The notes: generated by a model from the sequence alone, not told the origin. 64,000 bases of DNA from Nioella nitratireducens (GCF_001879715.1 NZ_MNBW01000005.1:62001-126000), one strand, 5' to 3'. Counted from the stretch's first letter, positions 1-9,108 are shown. Program-made: numbers and translations.

Positions 1-95
1 GGCAGGTGGTGGAAACCGGCCTGACGGACCAGGTGCTGGACGATCCGCAACACGCCTATACACAGTTGCTGGTCAGCTCGGTCCTGCAGGTATGA
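1..95 (+). CDS. phnK: C-P lyase complex ATPase PhnK, 3' end only
   Basis: Only the last 30 codons are in the window. The reading frame starts at base 3 and ends with TGA at 93-95. The peptide has the VVETG...DDPQHAYTQLL tail typical of the oligopeptide/nickel-type ABC ATPase C-terminus shared by PhnK, where PhnK binds the PhnGHIJ core. The assignment rests mainly on the position directly before a corA gene and phnL, in the order expected for a C-P lyase operon. The upstream phnG-J genes would lie outside the window. A related oligopeptide ATPase is the alternative. Confidence 0.75.
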   Translation, partial: QVVETGLTDQVLDDPQHAYTQLLVSSVLQV

Positions 96-96
96 T

Positions 97-1077
97 ATGC
101 TGACGGCCTACGGACATAGCGGCAAGGGGCTGATCGCGCTGGAGGCGGGGGCGGGGTCTCTCATCGACGATCGCGGCGCGGTGACGATCCCGGACGAGGC
201 GGTGTGGATCGACCTTTTCCGCCCGCTGCCGCGACAGGTCGAGGCGGTGCGCGCCCTTGGCGTTGATGTGCCGACGCTGGAAGAGATGGAGCAGATCGAG
301 ATTTCAAACCGGCTGTTCCGCGAAGAGGGGCTGGAATACCTGACCGTCGTGCTGCCGGGAAAGACCGCGGATGGCGAGCCCTCTGCCGGGCCGGTGACCT
401 TCATCCTGACACCCGACCGGCTGGTGACGGTGCGCCACCATGCGCCGCGCCCGTTCGAGGTTTTCCCGCCGCGCGCGGCGCAATCGGCGGCGGGGTGCGG
501 GTCGCCCGACCGGATTTTCCTTGGGCTTGGGGAAGAGATCGTGGCGCGGCTGGCGGATTTGCTGGAAGCGGCGGGCCGGGTGCTGGACGAGGCCGCGCGC
601 AGCGTCTTTGCCGAGGATGCCACCAGCGATTCCGACGCGTTGCAGGCGACCTTGCGGCGGGTCGGCCAACAGGGGGAACTGATCGGCCGGGTGCGGCTGG
701 CCCTTCTGACCATGGAGCGTGCGGTATCCTATTTCGGCGCGATCGAGCGGGATGACCCGGCGCAAGCGCTGATCAAGGGGCTAATGCGCGATATTCAGGC
801 CCTGTCGGTCCATAGCGATTACCTGTCCGGGCGGATCGGCCTGACAGTCGATGCCACGATGGGCATGATCAATCTCTTGCAGAATGCCACTGTGCGGATC
901 GTGTCCGTGGCGGCGGTTCTGTTCCTGCCGCCGACGCTTGTTGCGTCGATCTACGGGATGAACTTTCACCTGATGCCAGAGCTGGACAGCCCGTGGGGCT
1001 ATCCGGCGGCGCTGGCGTTGATGCTGGCCTCGGCGGTTGGCTGTTACCTGATTTTCAAATGGAAGAAATGGCTATGA
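97..1077 (+). CDS. CorA-family divalent metal ion transporter inside the phn operon
   Basis: A 326-residue inner-membrane channel of the CorA/MIT family, expected to pass Mg2+ or another divalent cation. The signature GMN follows the first of two C-terminal membrane helices (motif near 287-289, helices about 262-284 and 300-318), and a long acidic, helical cytoplasmic part precedes them. The length matches CorA. Its ATG lies one base after the phnK stop, and its TGA overlaps the phnL ATG, so it is translated as an integral operon member. I know of no standard role for CorA in C-P lyase operons; supply of Mg2+ for the nucleotide and phosphoribosyl steps is an inference. Confidence 0.9.
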   Translation: MLTAYGHSGKGLIALEAGAGSLIDDRGAVTIPDEAVWIDLFRPLPRQVEAVRALGVDVPTLEEMEQIEISNRLFREEGLEYLTVVLPGKTADGEPSAGPVTFILTPDRLVTVRHHAPRPFEVFPPRAAQSAAGCGSPDRIFLGLGEEIVARLADLLEAAGRVLDEAARSVFAEDATSDSDALQATLRRVGQQGELIGRVRLALLTMERAVSYFGAIERDDPAQALIKGLMRDIQALSVHSDYLSGRIGLTVDATMGMINLLQNATVRIVSVAAVLFLPPTLVASIYGMNFHLMPELDSPWGYPAALALMLASAVGCYLIFKWKKWL

Positions 1078-1754
1078 TCACGGTCGAAAACCTCGCCAAG
1101 TCCTTTACGCTGCACAATCAGGGCAGCGCGGTCATCCCGGTGCTGGAAGGGGCCGATTTCACCGTGGCCCCCGGCGAATGCGTGGCGCTGACGGGGGAAA
1201 GTGGCGCGGGCAAATCCACCGTCATGCGCATCCTCTACGGCAATTACCTGGCGCAGGCGGGGCGGGTGATGATCGGCGACGTGGACCTGACCGCCGCCGA
1301 ACCGCGCGAGATCCTTGGCCTGCGGCGCGAGACACTGGGCTATGTCAGCCAGTTCCTGCGTGTGGTGCCCCGCGTGCCGACGCTGGAGGTGGTGGCAGAG
1401 CCGCTTTTGGCGCTTGGGGTCGCGGACGACGCGGCCTTTGCCCGCGCCCGTGACCTGCTGACCCGGCTGCGCATTCCCGAAACGCTGTGGGGCCTGTCAC
1501 CCACCACCTTCTCGGGCGGGGAACAGCAGCGGGTGAACATCGCGCGCGGCTTTGCCCATGGCTATCCGGCGCTGCTGCTGGATGAGCCGACCGCGAGCCT
1601 CGATGCGCTGAACCGCGAAACGGTGTTGCAACTCATTGAAGAGGCCAAGGCGAACGGCGCGGCCATCGTCGGCATTTTCCACGACGTGGAGGCCCGCACC
1701 CGCGTGGCCGACCGCGAGGTCAATGTCAGCGCCTTCACCCCGGTCGCGGCATGA
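1074..1754 (+). CDS. phnL: C-P lyase ATPase-like subunit PhnL
   Basis: A 226-residue ABC-type ATPase of the C-P lyase system. Walker [10 protein letters not shown] is at 41-49, the signature SGGEQQ at 147-152 and Walker B LLLDEP at 167-172; no membrane segments are present. PhnL acts with PhnG, PhnH and PhnI in forming ribose 1-methylphosphonate triphosphate, and binds the PhnK face of the core complex. An in-frame extension to 993 exists but would run inside corA; the ATG at 1074 gives the usual ATGA overlap with the corA stop and the usual family N-terminus. It overlaps phnN by four bases. Confidence 0.93.
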   Translation: MITVENLAKSFTLHNQGSAVIPVLEGADFTVAPGECVALTGESGAGKSTVMRILYGNYLAQAGRVMIGDVDLTAAEPREILGLRRETLGYVSQFLRVVPRVPTLEVVAEPLLALGVADDAAFARARDLLTRLRIPETLWGLSPTTFSGGEQQRVNIARGFAHGYPALLLDEPTASLDALNRETVLQLIEEAKANGAAIVGIFHDVEARTRVADREVNVSAFTPVAA

Positions 1755-2293
1755 GCACCGGACGCTTCATCGCGGTCGTTGGCCCCTCGGGCGTTGGCAA
1801 GGACAGCGTGATGGAGGCGCTGATCGCGGCGCATCCCGATTTCCACCGGGTGCGGCGGGTTATCACCCGCCCCTCGGCGGCGGGGGGCGAGGATTTCGAG
1901 GGCGTCAGCCGGGCCGAGTTCGAAGCCCGCCGCGACGCCGGGGCCTTTGCCCTGTGGTGGCCCGCGCACGGGTTGCTGTACGGGATTCCAGCCTCGGTCC
2001 ACAAAACCCTGTCGCTCGGGATCGACGTTCTGGCAAACCTGTCGCGTGCGCACCTGTTGGCGGCGGCCGAGGTGTTTCCCAGTCTGCACGTCCTGCACGT
2101 CACCGCCGCGCCCGAGGTGCTGGCGCAGCGGCTGGCGGCACGGGGGCGCGAAACGCCCGAGGATATCCGCGCCCGTCTGGCGCGCGAGGTGGCCTTGCCC
2201 GACGGGCTACGGGTGACCGAAGTGGACAATGGCGGGCGGCTGCAAGACAGTGTCGAGACCGCCCTTGCCGCGCTTTACCCCGAAAGGGTGTAG
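1751..2293 (+). CDS. phnN: Ribose 1,5-bisphosphate phosphokinase PhnN
   Basis: A 180-residue P-loop kinase that phosphorylates ribose 1,5-bisphosphate to PRPP, the step that returns C-P lyase products to central metabolism. The P-loop GPSGVGKDS is at residues 11-19 and the guanylate-kinase-like fold has the usual PhnN length. It starts within the phnL stop (ATGA) and is the last forward gene of this phn operon. Its last 19 bases overlap the 3' end of the convergent DUF1045 gene. Confidence 0.92.
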   Translation: MSTGRFIAVVGPSGVGKDSVMEALIAAHPDFHRVRRVITRPSAAGGEDFEGVSRAEFEARRDAGAFALWWPAHGLLYGIPASVHKTLSLGIDVLANLSRAHLLAAAEVFPSLHVLHVTAAPEVLAQRLAARGRETPEDIRARLAREVALPDGLRVTEVDNGGRLQDSVETALAALYPERV

Positions 2294-2958
2294 CGATGGA
2301 GGGCGTGAAACCTGCCTTGCGCGTCTTCTCCCATCAGGGCGAGGTCTGCGATGCGGTAGGGCTGCGGCAGGACCGGCGTGAACTCTTTGCGCAGGTGTTC
2401 GGCCATGGTCTCGGCGTTGTCGCCAAGACGGCCTGTCAGCGTCAGGTGAAAGCGGAACTCTTCCATCACGTAAGGGTAACCCCATTGGGCGAGGTTGGCC
2501 TCTTGCCGGGCAGAAAGATCCGATGCGCGGCGCCGTTCCAGCTCGGCCTCGGAGGGGGCGGAGCGGAAGGCATCGAGCCCTTTCACGGTTTCCGCCGCCA
2601 GATGCGTCAGCGTGTCGGAGGGGACAACCGGCACCACCGCGACGAAGCCGCCAAGGCGGCGCACGGTCAGGGCCGGAATCTCGACCGGCGCGAGCCGGGA
2701 AAACAGTGCGGTCGCGGCATCGCGCAGCGCTCCCTCGGTCATGCCGTCGGCCAGCCGGAAGGGTGGTTTCACGGTGCCGTGAAAGCCGTATTTGCGGGGC
2801 GTCCCGGTCATCTCGGCCACCGGGCGGGGCAGGCCCTCGACCTCGGGGTGATCCAGCTTGCAGCCCGCCACGCTGTCCCAACCCAGCCACGCGGCCCCCT
2901 TGGCGTAAAACGCCCCGTGGGGCACGGCGTAGATTCCGTAGCGGCGATAGGCGGTCAT
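2275..2958 (-). CDS. DUF1045 phosphonate-operon protein with 2H phosphoesterase motifs
   Basis: A 227-residue protein of the DUF1045 family, known to travel with C-P lyase genes. Two His-x-Thr-x motifs are visible, HGTV at 60-63 and HLTL at 171-174, the hallmark of the 2H (LigT-like) phosphoesterase fold. The C-P lyase route makes a 5-phosphoribosyl 1,2-cyclic phosphate that PhnP hydrolyses elsewhere; a 2H enzyme could do this job here, but that is inference. The ATG at 2958 is preceded by AAGGAAAG; a longer frame to 3027 runs into phnM and is unlikely. It lies antisense to its neighbours and overlaps the phnN end. Confidence 0.85.
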   Translation of the reverse strand: MTAYRRYGIYAVPHGAFYAKGAAWLGWDSVAGCKLDHPEVEGLPRPVAEMTGTPRKYGFHGTVKPPFRLADGMTEGALRDAATALFSRLAPVEIPALTVRRLGGFVAVVPVVPSDTLTHLAAETVKGLDAFRSAPSEAELERRRASDLSARQEANLAQWGYPYVMEEFRFHLTLTGRLGDNAETMAEHLRKEFTPVLPQPYRIADLALMGEDAQGRFHALHRYTLSG

Positions 2959-2996
2959 AATTCTTTCCTTTCCAACCTCGAAGAGGTCACGTTCAG

Positions 2997-4142
2997 ATGA
3001 CAGAAGAGACGATCCTTGCCAATGCACGGCTGGTGCTGCCCGAGGGCGAGATCACCGGCAGCCTGCGGATGGCGGATGGCGAGATCACCGATATTGCAGG
3101 GGGGGCGAGCGTGCCCGCCGGGGCCATCGACTGTGGCGGCGACTACGTTGCGCCGGGGCTGATCGAACTGCACACCGACAACCTCGAACGCCATATCCGC
3201 CCGCGCCCGAGCGCCGACTGGCCCCATGCCGCCGCCATCGTCGCCCATGACGCGGAACTGGCCGCGACGGGGATCACCACGGTCTTTGACGCGATCCGCG
3301 TGGGGTCGATCGAGGGCAAGGGCGGCGTCGGCTGGCGCCGCTATGCCCGCGCGCTGGCCGACGAGGTTCTGGCGATGCGCGCGAGCGGGGCGCTGAAGAT
3401 CAGCCACCATTTGCATCTGCGCGCCGAGATCTGCTCGGACACGTTGATCGAGGAACTGGACGATTTCGGCCCCGAGGACCGCGTCGGCATCCTGAGCCTG
3501 ATGGACCACACGCCGGGGCAGCGCCAATTCGCGGACCTGCGCCAATACGAGATCTACATGCGCGGCAAGCACGGCCTGTCGGAGGACGTCTTCAACGAGC
3601 ATGTGGCGACCCGGGTGGCGCTGGGTGAAAAGGTGCGCGAGCCGCATGAGGCCGCCGCCGTGGCTGCCGCGCAGCGCTTTGGCGCGGTGATGGCGAGCCA
3701 TGACGACACGACCGAAACGCATGTGACGCGGTCTGCCGAGCATGGCATCGCGCTGGCCGAGTTTCCCACGACCGAGGCCGCCGCGCGCGCCTGTCAGGCG
3801 CATGGCATCGCGGTGATGATGGGGGCGCCCAACCTTGTGCGGGGCGGGTCGCATTCGGGCAACGTGGCCGCCGGGGAACTGGCCGAATTGGGGCTGCTGG
3901 ATATCCTGTCGTCCGACTACGTGCCTTCGGCGCTGCTCTATGCTGCGGTGAAGCTGGGCGTGTTGTGGGACTCGATGCCCGACGCCATCGCCACCGTCAC
4001 AAGCGCCCCGGCCAAGGCCTCGGGGCTGGAAGACCGGGGGCAATTGGTGCCGGGGCTGCGGGCCGATGTGCTGCGCTTCGGTCTGTCGGGCGAGGTGCCG
4101 CTGTTGCGCGGAGTCTGGTCGCATGGAGTTCGCGTGGCCTGA
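2997..4142 (+). CDS. phnM: Ribose 1-methylphosphonate 5-triphosphate diphosphatase PhnM (canonical copy)
   Basis: A 381-residue amidohydrolase-fold enzyme that removes pyrophosphate from alpha-D-ribose 1-methylphosphonate 5-triphosphate before C-P cleavage by PhnJ. HTDN at 59-62 supplies the first metal ligands, followed by the family segments PRPSADWPHAAA and AHDAELAATGITTVFDA; a later SHDDTTETH block carries further metal or substrate residues. Length and motifs match the classic PhnM. It is divergent from DUF1045 with only 38 bases between start codons, so its promoter must overlap that gene. A weak AGAGG lies about ten bases before the ATG. Confidence 0.93.
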   Translation: MTEETILANARLVLPEGEITGSLRMADGEITDIAGGASVPAGAIDCGGDYVAPGLIELHTDNLERHIRPRPSADWPHAAAIVAHDAELAATGITTVFDAIRVGSIEGKGGVGWRRYARALADEVLAMRASGALKISHHLHLRAEICSDTLIEELDDFGPEDRVGILSLMDHTPGQRQFADLRQYEIYMRGKHGLSEDVFNEHVATRVALGEKVREPHEAAAVAAAQRFGAVMASHDDTTETHVTRSAEHGIALAEFPTTEAAARACQAHGIAVMMGAPNLVRGGSHSGNVAAGELAELGLLDILSSDYVPSALLYAAVKLGVLWDSMPDAIATVTSAPAKASGLEDRGQLVPGLRADVLRFGLSGEVPLLRGVWSHGVRVA

Positions 4143-4147
4143 GGGCA

Positions 4148-4208
4148 GGGCGCGGCGCGGCGCCCGCCCGTGCGGGGCCGGTGTTCGGGGTTTCAAAATA
4201 CCCGCACG
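4148..4208. terminator. Hairpins between the convergent phnM genes, probable bidirectional terminator
   Basis: Two perfect stems fill the gap between the convergent phnM copies. GGGCGC (4148-4153) pairs with GCGCCC (4160-4165). CGTGCGGG (4169-4176) pairs with CCCGCACG (4201-4208), the right arm lying in the last codons of the reverse gene. No long T tract follows, so factor-independent termination is uncertain. Confidence 0.4.
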
Positions 4209-5347
4209 CCTTCGCGCCAGACGGCGCTGACCTGCGGCTGGCCGTGCACCACGCGCACGGCGGCAAGGTCAGCGCGCAGGCCTTCCTCGATCCGGCCCCG
4301 GTCGCCCAAACCGGTCAATTGTGCCGGGCGGTCGGTGACCAGGGCGACGGCTTCGTGCAGCTTGTGGGGCAGGGCGGGATCGGCGGCGATGGCAAAGGCC
4401 GCATCCAGCGGACTGCGCGGGATGTAGTCGGACGCCAGCACATCCACCAACCGCTGTTCCAGCAGGGTCCGCACCGCGACATTGCCCGATTGCGACCCGC
4501 CGCGCAGGTAGTTGGGGGCGCCCGCCACGATGGCCTGCCCGTAATCGCGTGCCTTGCGGGCGGCATCCAGCGTTGTGGGAAATTCCGAGATCGTGACGCC
4601 CTCGGCCTGTGCCTGATCGACATGGTCGAGCGTGCGGTCATCATGGCTCATCAATGGCAGGGCGTGGGCGTGGGTGGCGGCGACCACATGGGCGCGCACT
4701 TCGGCACCGACGCGGGCCGAGCGGTCCAGCAGTTCCTGCATCCGCAGACGGCCCTCTGCCTCGTCGATCTCCATCTCGTGGATCATGTGGTGGAACCAGC
4801 GCTCCATGTCGGGGCTTTGGCGGTCGCCGGGGGTGTGGTCCATGACCGAAACCAGCCGCGCGAGGCCCTTGCCGATGGTGGCATCGACCAGATCAATCGT
4901 GGCGGGGTCGGAGATTTCGCAGCGCATGTGCAGCAGGTGCTCGGCGCGGAACAGGCCATTGGACACGCCATGCTCGATCGCCTCGACCAGAGGTCCGAGG
5001 ATTTCGCGCCGCTCGGGTCGCTTCATCGAGGCACCGACGGAAAGCGAGTCGAACACCGTCGTGGTGCCGCCCGAGATCACCACCCCGTCATGGGCCATCA
5101 GCGCGGGCAGGAAGGCCCATTGCACCGTGTTGCGGGGGTGCACATGGGCCTCGACATGGTCGGTGTGCAGATCGACGATCCCGGGGATCAGGACGTGCCC
5201 CGACAGGTCCACGCCCTCGCCCCGGTCAGAGGCAAAGCCCGCGATCCGGCCGCTCTCCACGCGCAGGGTGGCCTCGATCAAGCCTTCGGGCGTGACGATG
5301 GTGGCGTTGGACAGGGTCAAGGGGGCGGGGGCGACGGCGTCGAACAT
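4193..5347 (-). CDS. Second PhnM-type amidohydrolase, divergent paralogue
   Basis: A 384-residue relative of PhnM in opposite orientation to the canonical copy, with the two stop codons about 50 bases apart. The first metal motif reads HTDH (61-64) rather than HTDN, and the downstream block is HPRNTVQWAFLPA in place of the usual RPSADWPHAAA. The SHDDRT and GAPNYLRGGSQSGN blocks remain, so it is probably an active metal hydrolase. It may act on another ribose-phosphonate triphosphate or a related pyrophosphate ester; this cannot be decided from sequence. The ATG has GGAGAG upstream and is divergent from the acetyltransferase. Confidence 0.85.
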   Translation of the reverse strand: MFDAVAPAPLTLSNATIVTPEGLIEATLRVESGRIAGFASDRGEGVDLSGHVLIPGIVDLHTDHVEAHVHPRNTVQWAFLPALMAHDGVVISGGTTTVFDSLSVGASMKRPERREILGPLVEAIEHGVSNGLFRAEHLLHMRCEISDPATIDLVDATIGKGLARLVSVMDHTPGDRQSPDMERWFHHMIHEMEIDEAEGRLRMQELLDRSARVGAEVRAHVVAATHAHALPLMSHDDRTLDHVDQAQAEGVTISEFPTTLDAARKARDYGQAIVAGAPNYLRGGSQSGNVAVRTLLEQRLVDVLASDYIPRSPLDAAFAIAADPALPHKLHEAVALVTDRPAQLTGLGDRGRIEEGLRADLAAVRVVHGQPQVSAVWREGVRVF

Positions 5348-5506
5348 GGGTCTCTCCTGAATGCGCGTGTGCGCGTCAGAAGACCCCCGCCGGTAACGGC
5401 TTCATGTCGGGGGGATGAAGTTTCGGTGACGGTGGTGGGCCGGGGCTTCCCTGGGTCGGGCGGTGGCGGTTAGCTGCCGGTGACACACACCCGAAGGACC
5501 AAAGCC

Positions 5507-6118
5507 ATGAAGCGCCTGAGCGAAGCCCCCACCATCCACCCAGAGGCCAGCGTGGCCCCCGACGTTTCCCTTGGCCGCTGGACCGAGGTCGGGCGCGGCA
5601 CGCAGATGAAGGACAGCCAGATGGGCGATTACTCCTACATCTGCGAATGGGGCCACGTCATCTGGACCACGGTCGGCAAGTTTACCAACATCGCCAATGG
5701 CGCGCGGATCAATCCCGGCAACCACCCGACATGGCGGGCCTGCCAGCACCATGCGGTGTATCGCGCGGCGGCCTACGGGTTGGGCGAGGACGAGGACGAC
5801 TTCTTCGGATGGCGCAAGGAGCATTGGGTGACCATCGGCCACGATGTCTGGATCGGCCATGGCGTCACCATCACCGCCGGGGTCAGCATCGGCGACGGGG
5901 CCGTGGTGGGCGCGGGGGCCGTGGTGACCAAGGACGTGGCGCCCTACACCATCGTCGGCGGGGTGCCCGCCAAACCGATCCGCCGCCGCTTTTCGGAAGC
6001 CCAGGCCGAGGCGCTGCAAGAGATCGCGTGGTGGGACTGGAGCCACGAGGCATTCGGGGCGGCATTGCCCGATTTCCGAAAATTGTCGGTGGATGAATTC
6101 ATAGACAAATACCGCTGA
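5507..6118 (+). CDS. Phosphonate-associated hexapeptide-repeat acetyltransferase
   Basis: A 203-residue left-handed beta-helix acyltransferase (LbetaH, xenobiotic/chloramphenicol acetyltransferase branch) of the type repeatedly found in phosphonate operons. Imperfect hexapeptide repeats run from about 15 to 70 and again in the segment [18 protein letters not shown] and its continuation; a histidine in the [12 protein letters not shown] region is a likely catalytic base. It may N-acetylate aminoalkylphosphonates, as PhnO does with an unrelated fold. A frame to 5480 exists, but GAAGGA eight bases before 5507 supports this start. It precedes phnD by 219 bases. Confidence 0.82.
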   Translation: MKRLSEAPTIHPEASVAPDVSLGRWTEVGRGTQMKDSQMGDYSYICEWGHVIWTTVGKFTNIANGARINPGNHPTWRACQHHAVYRAAAYGLGEDEDDFFGWRKEHWVTIGHDVWIGHGVTITAGVSIGDGAVVGAGAVVTKDVAPYTIVGGVPAKPIRRRFSEAQAEALQEIAWWDWSHEAFGAALPDFRKLSVDEFIDKYR

Positions 6119-6185
6119 GCGGGAGTTGGGGGGCTGCCAAAGCCCCCTGATTTGACGTGGTTTTCCATGGTTTTCCGCAAATTCA

Positions 6186-6226
6186 GACAAGTTTTCGGCG
6201 TAACATTAACTTCATATATCGTTCGT
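6186..6226 (+). promoter_or_regulatory. Possible Pho-box and promoter region upstream of phnD
   Basis: The 219-base gap before phnD is visibly AT-richer than its surroundings. Two weak 11-base-spaced half-sites, CGTAAC (6199-6204) and CTTCAT (6210-6215), match TGTCAY at four of six positions each, and a poorer third follows at 6221-6226. Phosphate-starvation control by PhoB is expected for phn transport genes, but this match is marginal and no clear -35/-10 pair stands out. Confidence 0.25.
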
Positions 6227-6337
6227 CAAGCTTTCACATCCGCGCCGTAGCCGATGGCTCGTGTTCAGGGGCGGATCGGCTGCATTCGGCAGGTGGCCCC
6301 CCTGAGGCTGAAACGCATTCAGGACGGGACAGAAACG

Positions 6338-7279
6338 ATGTTCAAGAAATCCTTGGTCGCCCTCATCATGGGCGCGACCGCCCTCACCTCGACCGCAGCT
6401 TTTGCCGAAAGCCATGGCGGCTCTGCCGATTGGCGTGACGAAGTTCCGGTGTTCCGCATCGGCATCCTCGGCGGCGAAAACGAAGCCGACCGCCTGCGCG
6501 ACCACGCTTGCCAGCAGGCTTATCTGGAAGAGCGTCTTGGCGTTCCGGTCGAACTCTACCCCGCCTCCGACTATGCTGGCGTTCTTCAGGGCCTGCTGGC
6601 CGGTCAGCTGGAATTCGCTGGTCTGGGCTCTTCGGGCTATGCCGGCATCTACCTGCAAGACCCCGAAGCGGTTGAGCCGCTCTACACCGTCATGCAGGTG
6701 GATGGCTCGCTCGGCTATTACTCGGTCATGTATACCCGCGCCGACAGCGGCATCGAGAGCCTGGCCGACATGGAAGGCCACAGCCTGGCGTTCGCTGACC
6801 CGAACTCCACCTCCGGCTACCTGGTCCCGTCCTACGAATTGGCCAATGAAGAAGGCCTCAACATGGACACCTACTTCTCGCAGACCGGCTTTGGTGGCGG
6901 CCACGAGCAGGCGGTTGTCGCGGTTCTGAACGGTCAGTACGACGCTGGCGTTACCTGGACGTCGGGTGTTGGCAACTACGACGAAGGTTACTCGCGCGGC
7001 AACCTGCGTTCGATGGTGGATCGCGGCATGCTGGACATGAACGAGATCCGCGTTCTGTGGCAGTCGAACCTGATCACCAACGGCCCCCGCGTCATCCGTT
7101 CCGACGTTCCGCAGGAACTGAAAGACCTGGTGATGGGCGCCATGATGCAGCTGCAGGTCCAGGACCGCGAATGCTTCGATGCCATCAACGACGGTGAGTC
7201 GCTCGGCTACTGGCCGATCAACCACGACTTCTACACGCCGATCATCAACATGCGTCGTGAGGCCGCCAGCAACCGCTGA
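6338..7279 (+). CDS. phnD: Phosphonate ABC transporter substrate-binding protein PhnD
   Basis: A 313-residue periplasmic protein that captures phosphonates for PhnCE. A signal peptide of about 24 residues ends at AFA. The mature part has the PhnD/PtxB pattern: [25 protein letters not shown], the [14 protein letters not shown] ligand-pocket segment and GVTWTSG. Codon use is visibly biased toward a narrow set, suggesting high expression. The frame extends back to 6254, but only the ATG at 6338 gives a signal peptide. A hairpin with T5 follows before phnC. Confidence 0.95.
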   Translation: MFKKSLVALIMGATALTSTAAFAESHGGSADWRDEVPVFRIGILGGENEADRLRDHACQQAYLEERLGVPVELYPASDYAGVLQGLLAGQLEFAGLGSSGYAGIYLQDPEAVEPLYTVMQVDGSLGYYSVMYTRADSGIESLADMEGHSLAFADPNSTSGYLVPSYELANEEGLNMDTYFSQTGFGGGHEQAVVAVLNGQYDAGVTWTSGVGNYDEGYSRGNLRSMVDRGMLDMNEIRVLWQSNLITNGPRVIRSDVPQELKDLVMGAMMQLQVQDRECFDAINDGESLGYWPINHDFYTPIINMRREAASNR

Positions 7280-7296
7280 GCCGACCAGACCTAACG

Positions 7297-7333
7297 CCGC
7301 GGAGCTGGCCCTTGCGCCCGCTCCGCGGTTTTT
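7297..7333 (+). terminator. Intrinsic terminator/attenuator between phnD and phnC
   Basis: CCGCGGAGC (7297-7305) and GCTCCGCGG (7320-7328) form a perfect nine-base stem with a 14-base loop, followed at once by five T (7329-7333). Placed 17 bases after the phnD stop and about 50 before phnC, it should end most transcripts and favour binding protein over the membrane components. Confidence 0.8.
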
Positions 7334-7385
7334 CCTTTGCCGGGGGGCCAAGGCCCGGCCCGGCCCAGACTTCGGGACCGCCTCC

Positions 7386-8195
7386 ATGCTCAAGCTCGAC
7401 AAGTTGACCCGCCGCTTCAAGGATACCGTCGCGGTGTCCTCTGCATCGCTCGACATCCCCGACGGCCAGATGGTCGGAATCATCGGTCGTTCCGGCGCGG
7501 GGAAATCCACCCTTCTGCGCCTGCTCAACCGGCTGATCGACCCGAGCGACGGTCAGATCCTGTTCGGCGACAACGACATTGCGCAACTCAGGGGGCGCGA
7601 CCTGCGCGCGTGGCGGTCTGACTGCGCAATGATCTTTCAGCAGTTCAACCTTGTGGGCCGTCTCGACGTGCTGACCAACGTGATGACCGGTCGCCTCTTC
7701 GAAATGCCGGGCTGGCGCGCGATGGCACAGATCTTCACCGCCGAGGAACGCGCGCTGGCGGTGCAGGCGCTGGATCGCCTCGGCATGGCGCACACCGCGC
7801 TGCAACGGGCCGAGACGCTTTCGGGCGGGCAACAGCAACGGGTGGCGATTGCGCGTGCCTTGGCGCAGCAGCCGCGCATCCTGTTGGCAGATGAACCGAT
7901 TGCCTCGCTCGACCCGATGAACGCCAAGATCGTGATGGACAGCCTGCGCTCGATCAACCGCGAGGATGGCATCACCGTGATCTGCAACCTGCACACGTTG
8001 GACACCGCGCGCGACTATTGCGACCGGATTATCGGAATGCAGGACGGCCGCGTGGTGTTCGATGGCACGCCCGAGCAACTGACCCTTGGCATGGCGCGCG
8101 ACATCTACGGCGCCGAAGCGGGCGAGGCCTTCAACGAGGCCGCGACCTCCACCTCGCTCGGGGCGCGTCCCGCGCCCGCGCGCGCAACCGCCTGA
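7386..8195 (+). CDS. phnC: Phosphonate ABC transporter ATPase PhnC
   Basis: A 269-residue ABC ATPase energising phosphonate uptake. It shows Walker [10 protein letters not shown], the Q-loop IFQQFNL, signature [15 protein letters not shown], Walker [14 protein letters not shown] and the H-loop CNLHTLD. The PhnC-specific insertion [13 protein letters not shown] follows the Q-loop. The ATG at 7386 begins at the family N-terminus [11 protein letters not shown]; the longer frame from 7179 overlaps phnD and the terminator. Two permease genes follow closely. Confidence 0.94.
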   Translation: MLKLDKLTRRFKDTVAVSSASLDIPDGQMVGIIGRSGAGKSTLLRLLNRLIDPSDGQILFGDNDIAQLRGRDLRAWRSDCAMIFQQFNLVGRLDVLTNVMTGRLFEMPGWRAMAQIFTAEERALAVQALDRLGMAHTALQRAETLSGGQQQRVAIARALAQQPRILLADEPIASLDPMNAKIVMDSLRSINREDGITVICNLHTLDTARDYCDRIIGMQDGRVVFDGTPEQLTLGMARDIYGAEAGEAFNEAATSTSLGARPAPARATA

Positions 8196-8205
8196 GGTCC
8201 GCGAC

Positions 8206-9108
8206 ATGAGTGACCAAAACGACGCCGTCAGCACCTTCGAGCGCCACCGCGCCGAACTGCTGGCCTCCAAGCGGCTGATGACCATCGTCGCCCTTGCGAT
8301 CTTCCTGATTTGCGTGGCCCTGTCCGTCTGGATCAGCCGCTTTACACCCGAGCGGCTGGCCAATGGCGTGCCGCGCATTTTCGAATATTTCCAGACGATC
8401 GTTCCCCAACTGCAATGGGATGTGCTGTTCGAGGCACGTAACGAGGCGGGCCGCGCGACGCCGGGGTCGCTGACCTACTGGTATGCCGATTTCTGGACCT
8501 ATATCGAGCTGATCGGCGAAACGATCCTGATGGCCATCACCGCCACCATGATCGGCGCCATCGGCGCTTTCGTCCTCAGCTTCCCGGCCGCGCACAACTT
8601 TGCCCCGAACAGCTGGGTGCATTGGCTGTCCCGCCGGTTCCTCGAACTCTGCCGTGGCATCCCCGAGATCCTGCTGGCCCTCGTGCTGGTGTTCATGGTG
8701 GGGATCGGTCCACTGGCGGGCGTGGTCGCCATCGCAATCCACACCACCGGCGCGCTTGGCAAGCTCTTCTCGGAAGTAAACGAAAACGCTTCGTCCCGGC
8801 CTGTCGAGGGCATCGCCGCCGTCGGCGGCACATGGGTGCAGCAGATGCTTTACGGCGTCGTGCCCCAAGTGACGCCCAACTTCACCAGCTATGCCCTGTT
8901 GCGCTTCGAGATCAATGTCCGCGCCTCGTCGATCATCGGCTTTGTCGGCGCCGGCGGCATCGGGCAGGAACTCAACCGGGTGATTTCCTTCTACTCGGAT
9001 GACCGCGTGCTGGCGGTGCTGATCCTCGTGGTGCTGACCGTGACCGTGATCGACCTGATCTCGGAACGCCTGCGCCTTGGCTTCATCGGACGGGAGAATT
9101 TCGCATGA
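8206..9108 (+). CDS. phnE: Phosphonate ABC transporter permease PhnE, first copy
   Basis: A 300-residue inner-membrane permease. A first helix is near residues 25-45, and further helices follow a periplasmic stretch of about 65 residues. The EAA loop, which contacts PhnC, reads VEGIAAVGGTWVQQMLYGVVPQ. It starts ten bases after phnC with ATG at 8206; the frame from 8086 lies inside phnC. It overlaps phnE2 by four bases. Duplicated permeases, presumably forming a heterodimer, are common in alphaproteobacterial phnCDEE operons. Confidence 0.93.
   Translation: MSDQNDAVSTFERHRAELLASKRLMTIVALAIFLICVALSVWISRFTPERLANGVPRIFEYFQTIVPQLQWDVLFEARNEAGRATPGSLTYWYADFWTYIELIGETILMAITATMIGAIGAFVLSFPAAHNFAPNSWVHWLSRRFLELCRGIPEILLALVLVFMVGIGPLAGVVAIAIHTTGALGKLFSEVNENASSRPVEGIAAVGGTWVQQMLYGVVPQVTPNFTSYALLRFEINVRASSIIGFVGAGGIGQELNRVISFYSDDRVLAVLILVVLTVTVIDLISERLRLGFIGRENFA

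Noticed and set aside
1636-3000. Forward open frame of 454 codons across phnL, phnN and DUF1045
   Set aside because: It lies out of frame in three well-supported genes and shows low-complexity Arg/Gly-rich composition.
4180-4205. GGGTATTTTGA resembling the dispersed repeat tag
   Set aside because: It is the coding end and stop codon of the reverse phnM paralogue; the rest of the tag is missing.
8086-8205. N-terminal extension of phnE1 inside phnC
   Set aside because: It overlaps the phnC coding end in another frame; ATG 8206 gives the family start.
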